In this document: in pieces, positions 1-6,144 of the stretch
Layout of the letters: every line of letters starts with the position of its first letter
Position numbering within the stretch: position 1 is the stretch's first letter
Source: Tannerella sp.
GTDB lineage: Bacteria; Bacteroidota; Bacteroidia; Bacteroidales; Tannerellaceae
Direction: 5' to 3'
NCBI GenBank assembly: GCA_031283915.1
Contig: JAITAY010000101.1
Coordinates: forward strand, 1 to 7,936
Length of the DNA stretch: 7,936 nt
Translations under genes and position numbers: made by a program
Notes under the pieces: generated by a model
Told to the model about the DNA's origin: nothing
The model's database searches: none
The model's input: the letters and a program-made list of their open reading frames with translations, nothing else

Positions 1-21
1 ACGGCAATGTGTGGGGGGATT

Positions 22-60
22 GGGCTAAAGCCCTGCGGAGGCGCTGTTACACTTTTTTTT
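22..60 (+). terminator. Small hairpin and distant T-run, possible weak terminator
   Basis: GGGCT (22-26) and AGCCC (29-33) can pair around a very short loop, and eight T residues lie at 53-60. The 19 bases between stem and T-run make this a poor intrinsic terminator. GTGT (9-12) and ACAC (49-52) could close an outer stem directly before the T-run, which would help. If real, it would end a + strand gene lying left of the window. No coding sequence is visible here to confirm this. Confidence 0.2.
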
Positions 61-81
61 CTAACCACTAACCACCTCTTT
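61..81 (-). repeat. Heptamer tandem repeat, left copy
   Basis: Read on the minus strand this is AAAGAG followed by GTGGTTA, GTGGTTA and a final G, that is two whole 7-base units. The same AAAGAG lead and a one-base variant of the unit (GTAGTTA) occur on the + strand at 7621-7652, so the two arrays face each other across the gene cluster. The repeat is directly visible; its function is unknown. Short heptamer arrays of this sort occur between genes in several bacterial groups. Confidence 0.75.
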
Positions 82-86
82 ATGCA

Positions 87-94
87 CAAAACTA
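87..94 (-). promoter_or_regulatory. Possible minus-strand -7 element
   Basis: The minus strand reads TAGTTTTG, a match to the Bacteroidota -7 consensus TAnnTTTG. Transcription from it would run leftward through the heptamer repeat and out of the window. I see no TTTG -33 partner at the usual 19-21 base spacing, and an 8-base motif with two free positions arises easily by chance. It could be the promoter of a divergent gene to the left, but the support is weak. Confidence 0.2.
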
Positions 95-172
95 TACCGC
101 GCGCAGTATAAGTGAATGGGGCGACGGCACAAAAAATATTCGCTGTTCAACATTTAAAGAGTAACATGACAC

Positions 173-188
173 TGCCTGTTTACAGGCA
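173..188. repeat. Inverted repeat upstream of purH
   Basis: TGCCTGT (173-179) and ACAGGCA (182-188) are perfect complements around two T residues. No T-run follows on either strand, so it does not look like an intrinsic terminator. It ends about 58 bases before the purH -7 element. A dimeric regulator site or a chance palindrome are both possible; I do not recognise it as a known operator. Confidence 0.4.
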
Positions 189-245
189 TCCGGCAACCTC
201 ACCAATTTTCGTCACTTATATATACGGTGTTTCAAAATAAATCGA

Positions 246-253
246 TACTTTTG
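246..253 (+). promoter_or_regulatory. Probable purH promoter, -7 element
   Basis: TACTTTTG matches the Bacteroidota sigma-ABfr -7 consensus TAnnTTTG at every fixed position. The expected -33 TTTG is not obvious at the usual spacing (about 221-227). Transcription would begin near 259-262 and give a leader of roughly 35 bases before the ATG at 294. This makes the upstream in-frame ATG at 255 an unlikely start, since it would lie at or before the first transcribed base. It is probably the main promoter of the whole cluster. Confidence 0.6.
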
Positions 254-293
254 CATGGGAAAAAAGGGGGATAATTATAAAATAGACATAGTA

Positions 294-1814
294 ATGACGG
301 AGAAACGAATAACAAGAGCGTTAATATCTGTTTACCACAAAGAAGGACTGGACGAAATACTCAAAAAGCTTCACCGGGAAGGCGTCAGCCTTATCTCTAC
401 GGGCGGGACGCAGGCGTTCATCGAATCGCTGGGCATCCCCTGCGAGGCGGTGGAAGACTTGACGGGATATCCTTCCATTCTGGGCGGACGGGTGAAAACA
501 TTGCACCCGAAAATCTTCGGCGGTATTTTGACGCGCCGCGACAACGAAAGCGATCGGAAACAAATCGGGCAGTATAAAATTCCGGAAATTGATTTGCTGA
601 TGGTTGACCTCTATCCGTTTGAGGAAACCGTAGCTTCAGGTGCAGACGAATCAGCCGTTATTGAAAAAATAGATATTGGGGGGATTTCTCTGATTCGTGC
701 GGCGGCGAAAAACTTTAAAGATGTGGTGATTGTAGCCTCCAGGGCGCAGTATGCTTCGCTGATGTTGCTGTTGGAAGAAAAAGGCGCGGTGACCAATCAG
801 GAGGAAAGACGCTGGTTTGCCAAAGAAGCTTTTGCCGTCTCCTCGGCCTACGACAGCGCCATTTTCAATTATTTTGACCAAGGCGACGACAGCGCCTTCC
901 GGGTGGCGGTCAACGAACCGAAACTCATGCGCTACGGCGAGAATCCGCATCAAAAAGGGATTTTCTTCGGCAAATTCGAGGATCTGTTCGAACAGTTGCA
1001 CGGCAAGGAAATTTCATATAACAACCTGCTCGACATTGATGCAGCGCTTTCGCTCATTGACGAATTCGACGAACGGACGTTTGCCATTCTGAAACATAAC
1101 AATGCATGCGGCATCGCTTCCCGCCCGGCGATACTGGAAGCGTGGAAGGATGCGCTGGCCGGCGATCCGGTTTCCGCATTTGGCGGCGTTCTGGTTGCCA
1201 ATGAAGTAATCGACAGGGAAGTGGCCGAAGAAATCAACAAGATTTTCTTTGAAGTCATCATCGCTCCCGATTACATGACCGACGCACTGGAGGTGCTGGA
1301 ACAGAAGAAGAACCGGATTATCCTGCTGCGCAAGCAAAACGGGCTGCAAAAACGGCAATACCGTTCGCTGTTAAACGGCGTATTGTTGCAGGACAGAGAC
1401 GTGAGCATCCAGACGGCTGCCGACCTGGAACCCATGACGCAAAAAATTCCGGACGGGCGGGAAACGGAAGATTTGCTGTTTGCCAACAAATTAGTGAAGC
1501 ATAGCAAATCCAACGCCATTACGCTGGTGAAAAACAAACAACTCTGCGCAAGCGGAATCGGACAGACGTCGCGAGTGGACGCCCTGAAGCAAGCCATCGC
1601 AAAAGCACGTTCGTTCGGGTTCGACCTGGACGGCGCCGTGATGGCCTCAGACGCCTTTTTCCCGTTTGCCGACTGCGTAGAAATAGCAGAGAATGCGGGT
1701 ATTACGGCGATCGTTCAGCCGGGAGGGTCGATTAACGACAAACTTTCGGTTGACTATTGCGACGCCCGTGGAATCAGTATGGTAAAGACAGGAATACGTC
1801 ACTTTAAACATTAA
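294..1814 (+). CDS. purH: Bifunctional AICAR transformylase / IMP cyclohydrolase
   Basis: PurH catalyses the last two steps of de novo IMP synthesis in the cytoplasm: formyl transfer from 10-formyl-tetrahydrofolate to AICAR, then ring closure of FAICAR to IMP. The start at 294 gives 506 residues, close to the length I expect for Bacteroidales PurH. An in-frame ATG at 255 would add 13 residues with no family resemblance and overlaps the predicted transcription start, so I reject it. The N-terminal IMP cyclohydrolase (MGS-like) domain spans about residues 1-145, with STGGT (35-39) and GGRVKTLHPKIFGGIL (64-79). The transformylase domain fills the rest, with MRYGENPHQ (212-220), the catalytic Lys-His pair in KHNN (K267, H268), DPVSAFGG (291-298) and the C-terminal QPGGSINDK (475-483). 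Nothing is truncated. The end lies 23 bases before mreB with no terminator between them, so co-transcription is likely. Confidence 0.97.
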   Translation: MTEKRITRALISVYHKEGLDEILKKLHREGVSLISTGGTQAFIESLGIPCEAVEDLTGYPSILGGRVKTLHPKIFGGILTRRDNESDRKQIGQYKIPEIDLLMVDLYPFEETVASGADESAVIEKIDIGGISLIRAAAKNFKDVVIVASRAQYASLMLLLEEKGAVTNQEERRWFAKEAFAVSSAYDSAIFNYFDQGDDSAFRVAVNEPKLMRYGENPHQKGIFFGKFEDLFEQLHGKEISYNNLLDIDAALSLIDEFDERTFAILKHNNACGIASRPAILEAWKDALAGDPVSAFGGVLVANEVIDREVAEEINKIFFEVIIAPDYMTDALEVLEQKKNRIILLRKQNGLQKRQYRSLLNGVLLQDRDVSIQTAADLEPMTQKIPDGRETEDLLFANKLVKHSKSNAITLVKNKQLCASGIGQTSRVDALKQAIAKARSFGFDLDGAVMASDAFFPFADCVEIAENAGITAIVQPGGSINDKLSVDYCDARGISMVKTGIRHFKH

Positions 1815-1837
1815 TGGATAATTAAGACAAACAATAT

Positions 1838-2857
1838 ATGGGATACTTTTCTTTTACACAAGAAATTGCCATTGACTTGGGTACGGCTAACACCATCATT
1901 GTACACGATGGGCAAATCGTTGTCGATGCGCCGTCGGTAGTTGCTTTAGACCGGCGAACGGAAAAAGTGCTGGCCGTAGGGGAACAGGCTCGTCTGATGG
2001 ACGGGAAAACGCCTGAAGACATTCGTACCATAAGACCGTTGCGCGATGGCGTGATTGCTGATTTTTATGCGGCGGAGCAGATGATTCGGGGCATGATCAA
2101 GATGATTAATTTCAAAAATCGCTGGTTTTCGCCGCCGTTGCGCATCGTGATTTGTATTCCGTCGGGCAGTACGGAAGTCGAGATTCGCGCCGTGCGCGAC
2201 TCTGCCGAACATGCCGGCGGGCGGGACGTGTACATGATATACGAACCGATGGCGGCGGCGATAGGCATCGGTGTTGATGTGGAAGCGCCGGAAGGGAACA
2301 TGATTGTTGACATCGGGGGCGGGACAACGGAAATCGCGGTCATCTCCCTGGGCGGCATCGTTTCCAACCGTTCCATTCGCATTGCCGGCGACGAACTGAC
2401 GGAAGACATCATGGAGTACATGCGCCGCCAGCACAACATGAAAGTGGGCGAACGGACGGCCGAATCCATTAAAATCAATGTGGGTTCCGCGCTGACTTCG
2501 CTGGAAAATCCACCCGAAGACTTTGTCGTACACGGGCCGAATCAAATGACGGCGCTCCCGATGGAAGTTCCGATTTCGTATCAGGAGATTGCACACTGTT
2601 TGGACAAGTCTATCTCCAAAATGGAAGCGGCCATCTTGAGCGCACTGGAGCAGACTCCGCCCGAACTGTATGCCGACATCGTTCATAACGGTATATACCT
2701 GACCGGCGGAGGCGCACTGATGCGGGGATTGGACAAACGTTTCAGCGACAAGATCAATATACCTTTCCATGTGGCGGAAGATCCGCTCCATGCCGTGGCC
2801 AAAGGAACGGGCATTGCCTTGAAAAATATTGACAGGTACAAGTTTCTAATTAAATAA
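1838..2857 (+). CDS. mreB: Rod shape-determining protein MreB (bacterial actin)
   Basis: MreB is an actin-like ATPase that forms short membrane-bound filaments and directs lateral peptidoglycan synthesis. The 339 residues are the usual length. Actin-fold nucleotide motifs are all visible: phosphate-1 DLGTANT (13-19), the E136 region YEPMAAAIG (135-143), phosphate-2 DIGGGTTE (158-165) with D158, RIAGDE (181-186), and the adenosine loop TGGGALMRGLD (289-299). The hydrophobic N-terminus MGYFSFTQEIAI could serve as the membrane-binding segment, as in other MreBs. MreB is favoured over a ParM- or FtsA-type actin by near-continuous family resemblance and by the following mreCD genes. It begins 23 bases after purH, with no Shine-Dalgarno sequence, as is usual in Bacteroidota. 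A long open frame on the opposite strand (1946-2791) is a shadow of this gene. Confidence 0.98.
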   Translation: MGYFSFTQEIAIDLGTANTIIVHDGQIVVDAPSVVALDRRTEKVLAVGEQARLMDGKTPEDIRTIRPLRDGVIADFYAAEQMIRGMIKMINFKNRWFSPPLRIVICIPSGSTEVEIRAVRDSAEHAGGRDVYMIYEPMAAAIGIGVDVEAPEGNMIVDIGGGTTEIAVISLGGIVSNRSIRIAGDELTEDIMEYMRRQHNMKVGERTAESIKINVGSALTSLENPPEDFVVHGPNQMTALPMEVPISYQEIAHCLDKSISKMEAAILSALEQTPPELYADIVHNGIYLTGGGALMRGLDKRFSDKINIPFHVAEDPLHAVAKGTGIALKNIDRYKFLIK

Positions 2858-2885
2858 TTGCCGGCAGGTTTACCGTTTTTCGTTT

Positions 2886-2910
2886 TTCCGCCGACGGGTT
2901 GTTCGCGGAA
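2886..2910 (+). other. Potential hairpin in the mreB-mreC spacer
   Basis: The 86-base spacer is the only sizeable gap in the mre cluster. TTCCGC (2886-2891) and GCGGAA (2905-2910) are perfect complements around a 13-base loop. An 8-base palindrome TGCCGGCA lies at 2859-2866 just after the mreB stop, and GTTTTTC is repeated in tandem at 2875-2888. No T-run follows the hairpin, so it is not a clear terminator. It could stabilise or process the transcript, or be chance. Confidence 0.3.
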
Positions 2911-2943
2911 TCGTTGTCTGGCAAATAAATAGACTGTTCCCCT

Positions 2944-3795
2944 ATGCAAAAATTGCTTGAATTCCTTTTCAGGAAAAAGCATTGGTTTGTATTTATAGTA
3001 TGTGAAGTTCTTTCGTTCGTACTTTTATACCGCTATAATGCATATCAGCGGAATATATTTCTGAGTTCGGCCCATACGGCTTTCGGATATATCTCTTCCG
3101 TATCGGGAACGTTCATGTCTTACCTCCGGTTACGGGAAGAAAACAGAATCCTGTTTGAACGCAACGGCTTGCTCGAATTGGAAATCCTGGATTTGGAAGA
3201 GCAACTGGAAACGTTGAGAGCCGATCAGCTTTCGTATGACGACGTGATGCCCGACACCCTTGCGAGGCGATACCATTACATCACAGCAAGAGTGATAAAC
3301 AACAGTGTGATACGCCTGTCCAACTACTTTACCATCGACAAGGGGGCACGGGACGGCATCCGGCCGGACATGGGCGTCGTATCCATACGGGGTGTCGTGG
3401 GGATTGTATCGACTGTCGATGAACATTTTTCGGTCGTGATTCCCCTGTTGAACCCGAAATCCAAACTCAGTTGCAAACTGAAAAATGGCGATTATTACGG
3501 CTCGCTGTCGTGGGACGGTCAGGATGCGCAGTATGCCAATCTGGAAGAATTACCGAATCATGTGGAGTTTCAGAAAGGCGACACCATTGTCACAAGCGGT
3601 TTTTCGGCCATCTTTCCGCCGGGTCTACGGGTAGGAACGGCGGTTGAGATGGACAATACCCGCAACCACAATTTTTATTCCCTGAGAGTCAAACTGGCTA
3701 CGGATTTTCAGCGACTGAAAAGCGTACGGGTGATCAGGAACGATTTCCAGCAAGAACAGTTAGCCGTAGAACGGGAGGCGCGAAAAAATGATTAA
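2944..3795 (+). CDS. mreC: Rod shape-determining protein MreC
   Basis: MreC is a bitopic inner-membrane protein whose periplasmic part links MreB/MreD to PBP2 and is thought to activate the PBP2-RodA synthase. The 283 residues comprise a short basic cytoplasmic end (KK at 11-12), one membrane helix (about 13-30), a heptad-like coiled coil (about 62-95, rich in Leu and Glu), and the beta-rich MreC domain (about 110-265). Family signatures include the VNNSxxRxxNxxTIDKGxxDGI-like stretch (117-139), GVVGIVSTV (150-158) and GDTIVTSGFSAIFPPGLRVG (212-231). The tail (266-283) is polar and charged. Its last 8 bases overlap the start of mreD, which suggests translational coupling. It follows mreB after an 86-base spacer. 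No alternative identity is likely. Confidence 0.96.
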   Translation: MQKLLEFLFRKKHWFVFIVCEVLSFVLLYRYNAYQRNIFLSSAHTAFGYISSVSGTFMSYLRLREENRILFERNGLLELEILDLEEQLETLRADQLSYDDVMPDTLARRYHYITARVINNSVIRLSNYFTIDKGARDGIRPDMGVVSIRGVVGIVSTVDEHFSVVIPLLNPKSKLSCKLKNGDYYGSLSWDGQDAQYANLEELPNHVEFQKGDTIVTSGFSAIFPPGLRVGTAVEMDNTRNHNFYSLRVKLATDFQRLKSVRVIRNDFQQEQLAVEREARKND

Positions 3796-4303
3796 GCCGA
3801 TACTGAAAACCATTTTCCGGTTTGTTTTTTTTGTCCTGCTACAGGTTTGGGTGCTGAACAACCTTCACCTGTTCAGGATCGTAGAGCCGTTTCTATACAT
3901 CTGCGTCATTTTGAAACTCCCGATGCAAATCACCCGTTCACAAGGCATTCTGATCTCCTTTCTCTTAGGGTTTACCATTGATGTATTTTCCAATACATTG
4001 GGAATGCATGCCGCTGCCTGTACCCTCATCGGCTTTTTGCGCTATCCGCTGATTGGAGTCTATGTGGGGAAGGAACTGACGGAGAATGCAACGCCTTCGT
4101 ATTACACGTTCGGCACGGCCGCTTTCATGCGATACGTAGCGACATTGACCATCATTCACCATGTGACTTTGTTCCTGATTGAATCCGTTTCTCTTTTTGA
4201 CCCTGCCTTTCTTTTTCTTCGCATTTTCGCAAGTGTTATTTTGACGACCTTATGTATCTTTGTGCTCGAAGCGTTTAATGTGAATAGAAAAAACAGTGAT
4301 TAA
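3788..4303 (+). CDS. mreD: Rod shape-determining membrane protein MreD
   Basis: MreD is a small polytopic inner-membrane partner of MreC in the elongation complex; its biochemical role is not settled. The 171 residues are mostly hydrophobic, with about six likely membrane segments (roughly 8-27, 33-46, 52-69, 72-92, 112-133 and 141-163). MreD proteins diverge strongly, so the call rests on size, topology, the GFTIDVFSNTLGMHAAA segment (61-77), which matches the conserved G-x-x-x-D-x-x-S family region, and position between mreC and mrdA. The start ATG overlaps the end of mreC by 8 bases (ATGATTAA), and its own end overlaps mrdA by 8 bases (GTGATTAA). The C-terminus is basic and polar (NVNRKNSD). 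Confidence 0.93.
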   Translation: MIKPILKTIFRFVFFVLLQVWVLNNLHLFRIVEPFLYICVILKLPMQITRSQGILISFLLGFTIDVFSNTLGMHAAACTLIGFLRYPLIGVYVGKELTENATPSYYTFGTAAFMRYVATLTIIHHVTLFLIESVSLFDPAFLFLRIFASVILTTLCIFVLEAFNVNRKNSD

Positions 4304-6140
4304 CAGAAGCAAATATCAGTATGAAAACAGGCGTTACGTGTTTATCGCGGCCGTTGCCTGTGTGATTCTCATTTTCGTTGCTCGCCTGATTGACTTGCAA
4401 CTTGTGAACAATGAGTATAAAGACTGGGCAGACAGCAATGCATTCCTGAAAAAGACGCTCTATCCGGCGCGGGGCGTGATCTACGACCGAAACGACAAAC
4501 TGCTGGTATATAATCAGCCGGCCTACGATGTCATGCTGATCATGAAAGAGATACAGCCTTTCGACACGGTTGACTTCTGCAACACGCTCGGCATTACCCG
4601 GGAATTTTTCAACAAACGTATCCAGGACATCAAAAGCAGAGACCTGAATCCGGGTTACTCCCAGTACGTCCCCCAGGTGCTTATGACCCAATTGTCCACA
4701 AGCGAATACGGTATGCTGCAGGAGAAGCTCTACAAGTTTCCGGGATTTTATCTCCAGAACCGTACCGTCCGGGAATATGGCTATCCGAATGCCGCGCTGT
4801 TGCTGGGGAATATCGGCGAAGTAAGCAAACGGGACATGGAGAACGACAGCTATTACGCACGGGGCGACTATGCCGGTCGCGAAGGCGTGGAACGTTCGTA
4901 TGAAAAAATCCTGCGCGGAAAGAAAGGCAAGGAAATCCTGCTGCGCGACGCCCGCGGACGTATCAAGGGGCGGTATGAAAAAGGTGTCCGTGACGAGGCG
5001 CCCGTATCGGGGAAAAACCTGAAGTTGTCTGTGGATATTGAGTTGCAGGCGTATGCCGAAAAGTTGATGCGGAACAAAGCAGGTGGAGTAGTGATGATCG
5101 AACCCTCGACGGGCGAGGTACTATGTCTGGTATCTTCGCCAACGTATGATCCGAACTTGCTGGTCGGCGGCAGGCAACTGGGGAAGAATTACGTACAACT
5201 GGAAAGCGACCCCCTGAAACCCCTGTTCAACCGCGCCATTAAGGGGCGGTTTCCGCCGGGGTCGACCTATAAGCCGGCACAGGGGCTTGTCTTTCTACAG
5301 GAAGGGTTCATTACACCGCAAAAGCTGTACACCTGCGCTTACGGCTATCCCTATCATGACGGCAAACCGGCGTGTCACGGACACGCTTCACCCCTGAGTC
5401 TCAACGCCGCGCTGGCTACCTCGTGTAACTCCTACTTTTGCTGGGGGCTGCACGACATGCTGGATAACCGGAAACGTTATCCGACGGTTCAGGAAGCCTT
5501 TGAAGTCTGGAAGAAACACATGGTGTCGATGGGATTCGGCTATCCGCTGGGGATTGACCTTCCGGGTGAATCCCGCGGATTCATTCCCAACAGCAAGGTG
5601 TATGACAGTTTCTACAAAAAACGCTGGAACTCGAGTACGATCATTTCCATTGCCATCGGACAGGGCGAAATAGACACTACGCCTCTCCAGATATGCAACC
5701 TGTCGGCCACGATTGCCAACCGGGGACATTACATCGTCCCCCATGTCGTCAGGGAGATCGAGGATCTGCCGCTGGATTCCATCTACACCCATCCCAAACG
5801 GACGTCTGTCAACCGGGAATACTATGACGTGATTGCCGAAGGAATGCGAAGCGCCGTACTGTATGGCACGTGTACGGGTCTGTACATGCCCGGTATCGAA
5901 GTCTGCGGCAAGACAGGTACAGCCCAAAGTACCAGCGGGAAAGACAATTCCGTTTGCATCGCCTTCGCGCCCTGCCATCAACCCAAAATAGCGATTGCCG
6001 TGTACGTGGAACATGGAGGTTTCGGCAAAACCAACGCCATTCCGATTGCCCGGCTGATGCTGGAGAAATTTTTTCATGGTGACGTAGGGGAATCGCTCCG
6101 GTTTTTAGAAACGGAGATCATGAACCGGGTGGTTTTGTAG
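4296..6140 (+). CDS. mrdA: Penicillin-binding protein 2, elongation-specific transpeptidase
   Basis: PBP2 is a class B, monofunctional D,D-transpeptidase that cross-links new lateral-wall peptidoglycan together with RodA. The start is GTG at 4296: an in-frame TGA lies at 4281, and the next in-frame Met is about residue 80, beyond the membrane anchor. The 614 residues hold one membrane helix (about 14-36), a dimerisation/pedestal domain (about 55-240, with ARGVIYDRN 58-66 and GREGVERSYE 194-203), and a transpeptidase domain (about 262-592). All three active-site motifs are present: S323-T-Y-K326, S376-C-N378 and K539-T-G541. A Cys/His cluster lies between the first two (C347, C360, H361, H363, C377). 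Context beside mreCD and rodA favours PBP2 over the division paralogue FtsI. It overlaps mreD by 8 bases and ends 4 bases before rodA. Confidence 0.96.
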   Translation: MINRSKYQYENRRYVFIAAVACVILIFVARLIDLQLVNNEYKDWADSNAFLKKTLYPARGVIYDRNDKLLVYNQPAYDVMLIMKEIQPFDTVDFCNTLGITREFFNKRIQDIKSRDLNPGYSQYVPQVLMTQLSTSEYGMLQEKLYKFPGFYLQNRTVREYGYPNAALLLGNIGEVSKRDMENDSYYARGDYAGREGVERSYEKILRGKKGKEILLRDARGRIKGRYEKGVRDEAPVSGKNLKLSVDIELQAYAEKLMRNKAGGVVMIEPSTGEVLCLVSSPTYDPNLLVGGRQLGKNYVQLESDPLKPLFNRAIKGRFPPGSTYKPAQGLVFLQEGFITPQKLYTCAYGYPYHDGKPACHGHASPLSLNAALATSCNSYFCWGLHDMLDNRKRYPTVQEAFEVWKKHMVSMGFGYPLGIDLPGESRGFIPNSKVYDSFYKKRWNSSTIISIAIGQGEIDTTPLQICNLSATIANRGHYIVPHVVREIEDLPLDSIYTHPKRTSVNREYYDVIAEGMRSAVLYGTCTGLYMPGIEVCGKTGTAQSTSGKDNSVCIAFAPCHQPKIAIAVYVEHGGFGKTNAIPIARLMLEKFFHGDVGESLRFLETEIMNRVVL

Positions 6141-6144
6141 CCTT

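Noticed and set aside
255..293. N-terminal 13-residue extension of PurH from the ATG at 255
   Set aside because: It overlaps the predicted transcription start just after the -7 element and has no resemblance to PurH N-termini.
1946..2791. 281-residue open frame on the minus strand
   Set aside because: It lies entirely antisense to mreB, which is unmistakable. Its composition (rich in His, Arg, Asn, Phe) is typical of a reverse-strand shadow.
5388..6077. 229-residue minus-strand frame within mrdA
   Set aside because: It is antisense to the transpeptidase domain, with no recognisable motif or start context.
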